Part shown: one piece after another, positions 8,992-16,391 of the stretch
Position numbering within the stretch: position 1 is the first letter of the stretch
Layout: every line of letters begins with the position of its first letter
NCBI RefSeq assembly: GCF_900109355.1
Contig: NZ_FOBF01000009.1
Coordinates: 62,001 to 126,000 of the forward strand
Direction: 5' to 3'
Length of the DNA stretch: 64,000 nt
Origin: Nonomuraea pusilla
GTDB taxonomy: Bacteria; Actinomycetota; Actinomycetes; Streptosporangiales; Streptosporangiaceae
Translations under genes and position numbers: made by a program
Notes under the pieces: model-generated
Database searches by the model: none
What the model was told of the DNA's origin: nothing
Seen by the model: the letters and a program-made list of their open reading frames with translations, nothing else

Positions 8992-10122
8992 TTAAGCATT
9001 TCCGGCGCGCCACCCTCTTCTCCGCCCCATCGGGACGAAGACGCGGAGCGCGAGCGCCACCCCCGCGAGGCCCAGGCCGCCGGCCGCCACGGCGCCCGCC
9101 ACCTGCGCCGACCGCTCGTCAGGAGGCGTGGCCTTGCGCACGGCGGAGGCGGGCAGCGGCGACGGCGCCGGCGGCGCGACGGCCACCTGCTCCGACGGCA
9201 GCACCATGGTGACGGCCAGCAGCGGGTTCACCATGCCGGCGCCGGTGCCTGAGCCGTTCGCGCCGTCGGCCGTGAGCATGATCCGGCGTCGTACGCGGAG
9301 CTGGTCGAGGTGGGGGAAGCGGGACCGGACGAGCGCCGCGACGCCCGCCACGTACGGCGCGGCGTAGCTGGTGCCCTCCAGCTTGCCCTGGAAGCCGCCG
9401 CCGGGCCAGGTGGAGCTGACGCCCTGCCCGGGGCCGAGCACGGAGACGGCGTTGGGGTTGGAGAAGGTGGAGCGCGAGCCGTCGGGCCCGGCCGCGCCGA
9501 CCGACAGCACGCCGTCGTAGGCCGCCGGGTACGACGGGGTGACGGTGCCGTCGTCCTTCTCCTGGTTGCCCGCGGCGGCGACGATGACGACGTCCTTGCC
9601 CAGCGCGTAGTCGACGGCCGCCTTGAGGTCGGGCTGGTCGTGCGCCTCGATCGAGACGTTGATGACGTCGGCGTTCTCGTCGGCGGCGGCCCTGATGGCC
9701 TTCGCCAGCAGTCCGACGTCGCCGGTGCCGTCCTTGGACTGCTTGAACGACAGCAGCCTGACGCCGGGCGCGACGCCGTGGAAGGGGACGTCCTTGTTGT
9801 ACTGGGCGGCGATGATGCCGGCGACCGCGGTGCCGTGACCCATGCAGTCGCGGTAGCCGGTGCCGGTCAGGTCGGCCTTGCCGGCCAGGCGGATCTGCGG
9901 GTGCCTCTCGTCGACGCCGCTGTCGATGACGGCGACGGTGACGCCCTCGCCCGTGGTGAGCGGCCAGACCCGCTGGACGTTCAGCCGCCGCTGCGCCCAC
10001 GTCTCGCCGATGGTCACGCTCGCCCTGGGCGGCCTGCACTCCTCCGGCGCGGACCGGGCCGCCACCGGGGCGATCACCGGCTGCAGGGCGAGCAGGCTCG
10101 CCACCAGGGCGTGACCGATCAT
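8992..10122 (-). CDS. mycP: Mycosin, type VII secretion-associated subtilisin-like serine protease
   Basis: A 376-aa membrane-anchored S8 protease. An N-terminal hydrophobic signal (ALVASLLALQPVIAPVAA) is followed by the catalytic triad motifs: Asp in VAVIDSGVDERHP (~66), His in MGHGTAVAGIIAAQ (~96) and Ser in LEGTSYAAPYVAG (~250). A C-terminal helix (AGAVAAGGLGLAGVALALRVFV) and a basic tail then anchor it with the protease outside. Mycosins stabilise and may cap the T7SS membrane complex, and some cleave substrates. It sits between the WXG100 gene and the pseudokinase on the same strand, 73 nt after the former. The ATG at 10122 has no good ribosome site close by. TACGCT about 10-15 nt upstream could serve a leaderless transcript. 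Confidence 0.93.
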   Translation of the reverse strand: MIGHALVASLLALQPVIAPVAARSAPEECRPPRASVTIGETWAQRRLNVQRVWPLTTGEGVTVAVIDSGVDERHPQIRLAGKADLTGTGYRDCMGHGTAVAGIIAAQYNKDVPFHGVAPGVRLLSFKQSKDGTGDVGLLAKAIRAAADENADVINVSIEAHDQPDLKAAVDYALGKDVVIVAAAGNQEKDDGTVTPSYPAAYDGVLSVGAAGPDGSRSTFSNPNAVSVLGPGQGVSSTWPGGGFQGKLEGTSYAAPYVAGVAALVRSRFPHLDQLRVRRRIMLTADGANGSGTGAGMVNPLLAVTMVLPSEQVAVAPPAPSPLPASAVRKATPPDERSAQVAGAVAAGGLGLAGVALALRVFVPMGRRRGWRAGNA

Positions 10123-10195
10123 GGTGGAGAAGCGTAGCCTCCCCGTTTCGCCGGGCAGAAGCCCCGGGGGTCACACCAGGGCCTCCGCCTCTCGC

Positions 10196-10468
10196 TCACC
10201 TCGTCGCGGACTCGATGTTCTGCCGGTACGTGCCGATGACGCGCGACGCCTCCTGCAGCTCCTCCGACATCCGCTGGAAGGCGGTGCGGTAGTTCTGCCA
10301 GGCCTGCTGGAACTTCTGGGCGCCGGGGCCGGTCCAGGCGGTGCCGACCTTGGAGGCCTCGCGGTCGAGCACGGCCATGGTGTTGCGCACCGCCTCGGAC
10401 TGCTGGCCGAACTGGGTGGCCATCTGCTGCATCTCTGCGAGATCGCCACCGAACATGCTCTGGCTCAT
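10196..10468 (-). CDS. WXG100 family type VII secretion substrate (Esx-like)
   Basis: A 90-aa WXG100 protein. The hairpin turn motif is W-T-G (KVGTAWTGPGAQKF, ~residue 45), flanked by two long amphipathic helices rich in Gln, Met and Glu. No signal peptide is present. The ATG at 10468 was chosen because a strong AGGAGG lies 6 nt upstream; an in-frame ATG 27 nt earlier has no such site. It leads a minus-strand run of esx, mycP and the pseudokinase gene. Only one classical Esx gene is seen, so it either homodimerises, as in Firmicutes-type WXG100 proteins, or has its partner outside the window. Confidence 0.93.
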   Translation of the reverse strand: MSQSMFGGDLAEMQQMATQFGQQSEAVRNTMAVLDREASKVGTAWTGPGAQKFQQAWQNYRTAFQRMSEELQEASRVIGTYRQNIESATR

Positions 10469-10757
10469 GCCTGCCTCCTGGAACGGGGGGAACACGGTGA
10501 AAGCGCCCTCACCCTAAGCGGGGGCACCGGCCATCGCCGCCGTTATGCCGAGCGGCTATGGTCTTCCAGAGGAACATTCGGACTTGAGGAGCTCTCAGCG
10601 CCGTCCTGGCACCCCTGCCGACGTGGCGGACACCGCTTTCTTCCCGGCCCGAGCGAGGGCAGGGCGTCTGACGGGGCAGGGGCTGACGTGGACGGCGGGC
10701 CCGGAGACCGGGGCGACCCGGGCCGTTGGGAACCACTGCGAGGAAGGACGAAGGTCG
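10469..10757. other. Divergent intergenic region between esx and accA
   Basis: This 289-nt spacer separates the divergent WXG100 and biotin carboxylase genes and must carry both promoters. I see no strong -35/-10 pair, hairpin or repeat. The right end holds GAGGAAGGACGAAGG, the likely ribosome-binding region of accA. An open frame runs through part of it in the accA frame, but the family start is at 10758. Confidence 0.5.
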
Positions 10758-12503
10758 GTGCGGAAGGTACTGATCGCCAACCGTGGCGAGATCGCGGTGC
10801 GGGTGGCGCGCGCCTGCCAAGACGCGGGGATCGGCAGCGTCGCCGTCTACGCCGACCAGGACCTCGACGCGCTGCACGTCAGGGTCGCCGACGAGGCGTA
10901 CGCGCTGGGCGGGCAGTCCCCGGCGGAGACGTACCTCGACATCGACAAGCTGCTGGACGTCGCCAGGAGGTCGGGCGCCGACGCGGTGCACCCGGGCTAC
11001 GGCTTCCTCGCCGAGAACGCCCACTTCGCGCAGGCCGTCATCGACGCGGGGCTGATCTGGATCGGCCCGCCGCCGTCGGCCATCGCCGCGCTGGGCGACA
11101 AGGTGCGGGCCAGGCACATCGCCCAGAAGGTGGGCGCGCCGCTCGTCGCCGGCACCCCCGACCCGGTGTCCGGCGTCGACGAGGTGGTGGCGTTCGCCGA
11201 GGAGCACGGCCTGCCGATCGCGATCAAGGCGGCGTACGGGGGCGGCGGGCGCGGCATCAAGGTGGCCCGCAGGCTGGAGGAGGTCGCCGAGCTGTACGAG
11301 TCGGCGGTGCGCGAGGCCGTCGCCGCGTTCGGGCGCGGCGAGTGCTTCGTCGAGCGCTACCTCGACCGGCCGCGGCACGTCGAGACGCAGTGCCTGGCCG
11401 ACGCGCACGGCGACGTGGTCGTCGTCAGCACCCGCGACTGCTCGCTGCAGCGCCGCCACCAGAAGCTCGTCGAGGAGGCCCCGGCGCCCTTCCTGTCGCA
11501 GGAGCAGCTCGACGTCCTCTACACCAGCTCGAAGGCCATTCTGAAGGAGGCCGGGTACGTCGGCGCCGGCACCTGCGAGTTCCTCGTCGGGCAGGACGGC
11601 ACGATCTCGTTCCTGGAGGTCAACACCCGGCTCCAGGTCGAGCACCCGGTCACCGAGGAGGTGGCGGGCGTCGACCTGGTCCGTGAGATGTTCAGGATCG
11701 CCGACGGCGAGCCGCTGGGCTACGGCGACCCGGTGCTGCGCGGCCACTCCATCGAGTTCCGGATCAACGCCGAGGACGCCGGGCGCAACTTCCTGCCCGC
11801 CCCCGGCACGCTGACGGCGATGCGCCCGCCCGCGGGCCCCGGCGTCCGCCTCGACTCGGGGTACGAGGCGGGCATGACGGTGCCCGGCACGTTCGACTCG
11901 CTGATCGCCAAGCTGGTCGTGACGGGCGCGAACCGCGGGGAGGCGCTGGAGCGCGCCCGCCGCGCGCTGGCCGAGTTCCGGATCGACGGCATGCCGACGG
12001 TGCTGCCGTTCCACCGTGCGGTCGTGACCGACCCCGCGTTCACGTCCGAGCCGTTCTCGGTGCACACGCGGTGGATCGAGACCGAGTGGCACAACACGAT
12101 CGAGCCGTGGTCGGGCGAGGTCGCCGGCGGTGAGGCCCCGGCGCGCGAGACGGTGACGGTCGAGGTCGGCGGCAAGCGGCTGGAGGTCGTCCTGCCCGCC
12201 GGTCTCGGCGCCACGAGTGCTACGCCCACCGCGAACAGGGCGCCGAAGCGGGCCAGGAGCGGCGTCAAGCAGGCGGCGGCCGGTGGCGACGCCCTCGTCA
12301 GCCCCATGCAGGGCACGATCGTCAAGATCGTGGCCGCCGACGGCGACACCGTGGCCGAGGGCGACACCGTCGTGGTGCTGGAGGCCATGAAGATGGAGCA
12401 GCCGCTCACCGCGCACAAGTCCGGCACGGTCACGGGCCTGACCGCGGCCGTCGGGCAGACCGTCACCTCGGGCGCGACCATCTGCGAGATCAAGCAGACC
12501 TGA
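10758..12503 (+). CDS. accA: Acyl-CoA carboxylase alpha chain: biotin carboxylase plus biotin carboxyl carrier domain
   Basis: This subunit carboxylates its own biotin with ATP and bicarbonate, and a separate beta subunit transfers the carboxyl to acetyl- or propionyl-CoA for lipid and malonyl/methylmalonyl-CoA supply. The protein is 581 aa. The biotin carboxylase core spans residues ~1-450, beginning RKVLIANRGEIAVRVARA, with the ATP-grasp glycine loop KAAYGGGGRGIKV and the active-site stretch EVNTRLQVEHPVTEEV. The C-terminus carries a BCCP domain with the biotinylation motif EAMKMEQP (Lys ~543). The GTG at 10758 matches the usual family start and is preceded by GGAAGGACGAAGG. The beta subunit is not in this window. 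Confidence 0.95.
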   Translation: MRKVLIANRGEIAVRVARACQDAGIGSVAVYADQDLDALHVRVADEAYALGGQSPAETYLDIDKLLDVARRSGADAVHPGYGFLAENAHFAQAVIDAGLIWIGPPPSAIAALGDKVRARHIAQKVGAPLVAGTPDPVSGVDEVVAFAEEHGLPIAIKAAYGGGGRGIKVARRLEEVAELYESAVREAVAAFGRGECFVERYLDRPRHVETQCLADAHGDVVVVSTRDCSLQRRHQKLVEEAPAPFLSQEQLDVLYTSSKAILKEAGYVGAGTCEFLVGQDGTISFLEVNTRLQVEHPVTEEVAGVDLVREMFRIADGEPLGYGDPVLRGHSIEFRINAEDAGRNFLPAPGTLTAMRPPAGPGVRLDSGYEAGMTVPGTFDSLIAKLVVTGANRGEALERARRALAEFRIDGMPTVLPFHRAVVTDPAFTSEPFSVHTRWIETEWHNTIEPWSGEVAGGEAPARETVTVEVGGKRLEVVLPAGLGATSATPTANRAPKRARSGVKQAAAGGDALVSPMQGTIVKIVAADGDTVAEGDTVVVLEAMKMEQPLTAHKSGTVTGLTAAVGQTVTSGATICEIKQT

Positions 12504-12528
12504 CCGCCCGGGGCCCCGGGATCTCCAT

Positions 12529-12552
12529 GGGGCGGTCCTTCCGCACCGCCCC
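12529..12552 (+). terminator. Stem-loop after accA
   Basis: GGGGCGGT (12529-12536) pairs with ACCGCCCC (12545-12552) across an 8-nt loop, 25 nt after the accA stop and before the next gene. There is no U-tract, so it may be a weak terminator or a processing hairpin. Confidence 0.5.
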
Positions 12553-12627
12553 GTACGGGTAACGTGCCCCTTGAGGAACTTTGCCGATCGCCCGTTCGTC
12601 CTCATGGGCGAAGGAGGCTTGCTGCCA

Positions 12628-14013
12628 ATGACCCACTCGCTGCGCCGGGCAGGGGCCGCGATCGCGGCTCTGATCGCCGGCCTCGTCGTCGTTCTCGCGC
12701 TGTCCCCCGCCGCCAACGCGGCGGCGCCGCCCGACGCCCAGTCGGTGGTGTCCTACTGGAAGGACAAGAAGGATCCGCTGTACGTGCAGTCGGGCACCCC
12801 GCTCAGCTCCGACCAGCAGGACGAGATCCGCGACGCGCTGAAGGGGGCCGACAGCAAGATCTACGCTGTGGCGCTCCCCGACGGCACGTACGACAACTCC
12901 ACCATCGCCCCGTACATCACCTCACTCGGCAAGGGCCTGGCCGCGGCGGGCCGTCCCCGTGCCACGGTCGTCGTTCTCGACGGCCAGACCCTCTTCGCCG
13001 CGTCCAGCGCGCTGAAGCCCGGTGTGGCGGGCAAGCTGTCCGACCTCTCCGTCAACGCCAACTCCGGTGACGTCGTGGCCGGCATGAAGGACTTCGTCAA
13101 CCGCATAGACATGGCCGTCAAGGGCGACCGCTCCGCGCTCGACTCCGGCAGCCAGTCCAACCCCGGCGCCGGCGGCACCGCGGCGCTCGTCGGCCTCGGC
13201 GCCATCGCGGTCGTCGGCGGCGGCGGCTACTTCCTTTACTCCCGCAACAGGAAGAAGCAGCGCGCCATCCAGGAGGCCAAGGACCTCGCGGCCGTCAAGC
13301 AGACCGTCGACGAGGACGTCACGAAGTTCGGCGAGGAGATCACCTCCCTCGACACCGACGTCACGCTCGCGGGCGAGGGCGGCCGGCACATCGGCGAGTG
13401 GCAGCAGGCGCTCGACTCGTACGAGAAGGCCAAGACGCAGCTCGCCGCCGTCCAGCGGGCCGACCAGGTCCGCGAGGTCACCCAGACCCTGGAGGACGGC
13501 CGGTACGCGCTGGCCGTGGTGAAGGCCAAGGTCAACAACCAGCCGGTGCCCGAGCGGCGCGCCCCCTGCTTCTTCAACCCGCAGCACGGCCCGTCCGTGC
13601 GTGACGTGCGCTGGGCCCCGCCCGGCGGCGCCGTCCGCGACGTGCCCGCCTGCGCCGGCGACGCCGAGGCCGTGGAGCGCGGCTTCGACCCGCAGATGCG
13701 TGAGGTCATGGTCGACGGCCACCGCCGTCCGTACTACGACGCGGGCCCGGCGTACCAGCCGTACGCCTACGGCTACTACGGCGGCTTCGGCGACGTCATG
13801 ACCGGCATGTTCATCGGCACCATGATGGGCAGCATGCTCAGCGGCGGCTGGGGCTACGGCGGCTACGGCGCCGGCTACGCGGAGGGCTACCAGGACGCCG
13901 GCGGCGACTTCGGCGGTGGCGGTGACTTCGGCGGCGGTGGCGGCGGCTGGGGCGACTTCGGCGGAGGCGGCGGCGACTTCGGCGGAGGCGACTTCGGCGG
14001 AGGCGACTGGTAA
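12628..14013 (+). CDS. TPM-domain-like membrane protein with Gly/Asp/Phe repeat tail
   Basis: A 461-aa envelope protein. A signal peptide at residues 1-35 ends near SPAANA. An external ~130-residue domain (DAQSVVSYWKDKKDPLYVQ to FVNRIDMAVKG) resembles actinobacterial TPM/DUF5129 domains. A transmembrane helix at ~180-205 (TAALVGLGAIAVVGGGGYFL) is followed by a charged helical cytosolic region (residues ~210-310) and a segment rich in Gly, Tyr and Met. The last ~35 residues are GDFGGGG-type repeats ending GDW. The ATG at 12628 has AAGGAGG 10 nt upstream; an earlier in-frame ATG at 12571 lacks a signal-like start. Homologues often have such Gly-rich tails, whose function is unknown. Two cysteines in the post-helix region (RAPCFF, VPACAG) may bind metal. 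Confidence 0.75.
   Translation: MTHSLRRAGAAIAALIAGLVVVLALSPAANAAAPPDAQSVVSYWKDKKDPLYVQSGTPLSSDQQDEIRDALKGADSKIYAVALPDGTYDNSTIAPYITSLGKGLAAAGRPRATVVVLDGQTLFAASSALKPGVAGKLSDLSVNANSGDVVAGMKDFVNRIDMAVKGDRSALDSGSQSNPGAGGTAALVGLGAIAVVGGGGYFLYSRNRKKQRAIQEAKDLAAVKQTVDEDVTKFGEEITSLDTDVTLAGEGGRHIGEWQQALDSYEKAKTQLAAVQRADQVREVTQTLEDGRYALAVVKAKVNNQPVPERRAPCFFNPQHGPSVRDVRWAPPGGAVRDVPACAGDAEAVERGFDPQMREVMVDGHRRPYYDAGPAYQPYAYGYYGGFGDVMTGMFIGTMMGSMLSGGWGYGGYGAGYAEGYQDAGGDFGGGGDFGGGGGGWGDFGGGGGDFGGGDFGGGDW
13906..14010 (+). repeat. In-frame GGCGACTTCGGCGG repeats
   Basis: GGCGACTTCGGCGG-like units recur six times at the 3' end of the TPM-like gene, encoding GDFGGG repeats. The repeat is low complexity and prone to length variation. 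Confidence 0.75.
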
Positions 14014-14032
14014 CCACCCGCCCATCGCGCGT

Positions 14033-14064
14033 ACGGGCGCGTCCCCTTCGGGGGGCGCGCCCGT
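14033..14064 (+). terminator. Rho-independent-type terminator with TTCG tetraloop
   Basis: A 14-bp stem (ACGGGCGCGTCCCC with its complement, one G-U pair) closes on a TTCG loop 20 nt after the TPM-like gene and is followed by CCCTTT. The strong stem and short T-run fit termination of the + strand transcript. Confidence 0.8.
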
Positions 14065-14194
14065 CCCTTTCCGGCCGAAAAAGTTCCCCAAGGAGTGGCG
14101 GCCCGAATTGACGGCCGTTTGGCAGACCGAATCCGGTTCAGTGGGTAGCGTGACAGCTGACCAGGGGAAACACAGGAAATCCGGAGGTGTCGTC

Positions 14195-14308
14195 ATGACC
14201 ATCCTCACCTTCCTGCCCTTCCCCTCGCAGGCGGGGTATCTGACCGGTCACGGCCATCGCAGGAGCGCCGGCCACCGGCAGAACCAGAAGCACAAGCACC
14301 ATCCGTAG
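14195..14308 (+). CDS. Candidate small basic peptide gene (37 codons)
   Basis: An ATG at 14195 has a good GGAGG 7 nt upstream (CCGGAGGTGTCGTC-ATG). It opens 37 codons: a hydrophobic start (MTILTFLPFPSQAGY), then a His/Lys/Arg-rich tail ending HRQNQKHKHHP. It stands alone, 180 nt after a strong terminator and 270 nt before the methyltransferase. The ribosome site is the best evidence. Length is too short for codon statistics, and I recognise no family. It could be a small membrane-active or regulatory peptide, a leader, or a chance frame. Confidence 0.4.
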   Translation: MTILTFLPFPSQAGYLTGHGHRRSAGHRQNQKHKHHP

Positions 14309-14522
14309 CTGCGAGGAGCTGCCCAGGGCAGGGCATGCACGCGCCCGGCGGCGCGTTCGGACCATCCGAGCGCAGGCGCCGGGCGCCTCACCATGAGAGC
14401 CACCGCCCCCCGCGTCGTTCGTCTCGACGCCGCGTCGAAGGTCTCCCCGCACGGCAGGGCGGCACCGCGCAGCTCGACGTCCAAGAGGACGAGCGCGGGC
14501 TCGGGAGGCTTCGAAACGCCCG
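14309..14522. other. Non-coding spacer upstream of the methyltransferase
   Basis: No convincing gene is seen here. Open frames on both strands lack ribosome sites and recognisable sequence. The right end leads into the promoter at 14523. Confidence 0.5.
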
Positions 14523-14551
14523 TTGACCTGCGCTTACGCCATACCTACGCT
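14523..14551 (+). promoter_or_regulatory. Sigma-70-type promoter of the methyltransferase gene
   Basis: TTGACC (14523-14528), a 17-bp spacer and TACGCT (14546-14551) match the actinobacterial vegetative promoter well. The start codon of the methyltransferase is 27 nt further on, with GGGAG just before it. Confidence 0.65.
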
Positions 14552-14578
14552 GACAGGTGAACCAAGGGGGCACGGGAG

Positions 14579-15409
14579 ATGCGACAGACGGGCCTCGCGC
14601 TCGACCCCGTGATGAAGACGTCGCTCATCACCCTCTACGGCAAGGCGCTCGACGCCCGCCGCAGCCCGTCCCTGCTGCACGACACCATGGCGGCCGAGGC
14701 GTTCGACAAGCTCGGCGCCGACGTGGCCGCCCTCGGGGTGTCGCCGCGCATGGCGCTGAGCGCCGCCGCCCGCGCCCGCCACTTCGACGACTGGGCGGCC
14801 GAGTTCCTCTCCCGGCACGAGCGCGCCACCGTGCTGCACCTCGGCGCCGGACTCGACACCCGCGTCTGGCGTCTCGACCCCGGCCCCGGCGTCGCCTGGT
14901 ACGACGTGGACCAGCCGGAGGTCGCCGAGGTGCGCAGGAGGCTCTACCCCGAGCGGCCCGGCTACCGGTTGGTCGCCTCCTCGGTGACGGCGAACGCCTG
15001 GCTGCAGGAGGTGCGCGACGACCTGCCCGCGCTGGTCATCGCCGAGGGGCTGACGATGTACCTCCTCCCGGAGGAGGGACGAGCGTTGTTCCGGCGCGTC
15101 ACCGGGCACTTCCCCAGCGGCGTGATCATGTTCGACACGCACAACCGGCTGGCCGCGTGGGCGCTGAACCGGCGGCTGCGCCGGATCTCGCGTACCCCGA
15201 TGCTGCGCTGGGCGATCTCCGACCCGGGCGAGCTGGAGCGCGCGATCCCGCGGCTGCGCTGCACCGCCGCCGTGAGCGCGCTGGCCGCGCCGAGCACGGC
15301 CGGGCTGTCGCGCGCCCTGCGCGCCGTCGAGCTGCTCACGCGCCCCGTGCCCGTCCTGCACGACGCGGGGCTGTACCTGCGTTACGCCTTCGACGGCACG
15401 GCGCGCTGA
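14579..15409 (+). CDS. Class I SAM-dependent O-methyltransferase of the leucine carboxyl methyltransferase (LCMT/PPM) family
   Basis: A 276-aa cytosolic methyltransferase. The SAM-binding glycine motif is VLHLGAGLDTRVWRLDP (~residue 82), followed by WYDVDQPEV, where the acidic residue holds the SAM ribose, and the LVIAEGLTMYLLPEE motif typical of the LCMT-like family. Bacterial members usually methylate small-molecule carboxyl or hydroxyl groups in secondary metabolism or tetracenomycin-like pathways. No biosynthetic cluster surrounds it, so the substrate is unknown. The ATG at 14579 is preceded by GGGAG. Its 3' end overlaps the convergent DoxX gene by 28 nt. Confidence 0.88.
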   Translation: MRQTGLALDPVMKTSLITLYGKALDARRSPSLLHDTMAAEAFDKLGADVAALGVSPRMALSAAARARHFDDWAAEFLSRHERATVLHLGAGLDTRVWRLDPGPGVAWYDVDQPEVAEVRRRLYPERPGYRLVASSVTANAWLQEVRDDLPALVIAEGLTMYLLPEEGRALFRRVTGHFPSGVIMFDTHNRLAAWALNRRLRRISRTPMLRWAISDPGELERAIPRLRCTAAVSALAAPSTAGLSRALRAVELLTRPVPVLHDAGLYLRYAFDGTAR

Positions 15410-15900
15410 CGGTCGCGCCCCTCCTCCCGGACGCGCGGGGCCTGGACCGCGACCCAGAGTGCGACGGCGATGAAGAGCAGCTGCTCGGGCACCCTGATGA
15501 GCAGCGGCGTCGCCGGCTCCCCCGCGAACGGCACGTCCGCGACGGCGGCGTGGACGTTGGCGGGCAGCAACGCGACGAAGAGCGCGGCCAGGCAGAACCC
15601 GGCGGCGCGCCGGGTGGCGGGGAGCACGAGCCCGGCCGCCCCGGCCAGTTCGAGCACGCCCGTCAGGTACACGACCGCGCCGGGGAACGGCACGAACGGC
15701 GGCACCATGCGGACGAGGTCGGCGTGGGTGGGCATGACGGTGACGCCCTCGGGGACGAAGTGGGCGCTCGCGGTGACGACCAGCATCACGGCGAGGCCGT
15801 GCGCCGCGCTCGCCCGCCAACCGGCCAGGCGCCGCACCCCGAGCGCCCCCAGCAGCCGGAACGCGAGCGTGGCGACCACGAGCACGATCAACGAGATCAC
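15382..15900 (-). CDS. DoxX-family membrane protein
   Basis: A 172-aa polytopic protein with about five hydrophobic segments: ISLIVLVVATLAFRLLG, ALAVMLVVTASAHFV-like, AVVYLTGVLELAGAAGLV, ALFVALLPANVHAAV and LLFIAVALWVAVQ. The FVPEG..LTGVLELAGAAGL pattern fits DoxX-like proteins, which form membrane redox modules in some actinobacteria. The GTG at 15900 has AAGGAGG 6 nt upstream. Its promoter lies within tandem GATAG-N5-CTATC inverted repeats, indicating tight transcriptional control. No regulator is adjacent. The C-terminal tail is charged and overlaps the neighbouring methyltransferase. Confidence 0.8.
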   Translation of the reverse strand: MISLIVLVVATLAFRLLGALGVRRLAGWRASAAHGLAVMLVVTASAHFVPEGVTVMPTHADLVRMVPPFVPFPGAVVYLTGVLELAGAAGLVLPATRRAAGFCLAALFVALLPANVHAAVADVPFAGEPATPLLIRVPEQLLFIAVALWVAVQAPRVREEGRDRQRAVPSKA

Positions 15901-15914
15901 GATGCCTCCTTATT

Positions 15915-15948
15915 GGATAGCTACACTATCGGATAGTAGAACTATCTA
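15915..15948 (-). promoter_or_regulatory. Tandem inverted-repeat operator upstream of doxX
   Basis: Two identical-architecture sites are seen: GATAG (15916-15920) N5 CTATC (15926-15930), and GATAG (15932-15936) N5 CTATC (15942-15946). They are spaced exactly 16 bp and share a central CTATCGGATAG palindrome. The block is AT-rich compared with its surroundings and lies immediately upstream of the doxX ribosome site. It looks like a MarR/HxlR- or TetR-type operator covering the promoter. Confidence 0.8.
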
Positions 15949-16023
15949 ATGCCGGGCGGCCCTCCTCGAATGGACGTCGCCCGGCATGTCGGTGGCCGCG
16001 GATCACCGCCGAGGGCTGTCACG

Positions 16024-16248
16024 CGCACGGGACGGCAGGTGCCCGATGGGCAGGCGCATGAGACGGCGAGCGCACAATGGGCGGGCGCACGGGGCGGCAG
16101 GCGTGCGACGCTCAGGCGCCCGACGGGCATGCGATGGCGAGCGCAAAATGGGCGAGCGCGCGCGGGACGGCAGGCGTCGACAGGTGAGCGCCCGATGGGC
16201 GGGCGTGCGCGGGACGGCGGGCGTCCGGCAGGTGGGCGCCCGATGGGC
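16024..16248. repeat. Degenerate GC-rich minisatellite
   Basis: Six related half-units end in A(T/C)GGGC, at about 16050, 16082, 16126, 16153, 16200 and 16248. The last two full units (16154-16200 and 16201-16248, 47 and 48 bp) are the best conserved, each running from G(A/G)GCG(C/T)GCGCGGGACGGC to GCGCCCGATGGGC. The open frames crossing the block have no ribosome site and low-complexity Arg/Gly translations, so it is treated as non-coding. The rest of the doxX-lpdA spacer (15949-16391) shows no gene. Confidence 0.7.
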
Positions 16249-16391
16249 AGGCGGCTGGGCGTCGCCTTTCAGCCAGGACCGGTCAGCCCTGGGCGAGCGG
16301 GGCCACCCGTCAGGCGACAGCCCCGAGACGGGGGCGGCGCGTCAGATGGTGACCGACCGCCCGGCGGCGGACCCCAGGCGGGGGCCGCGTG

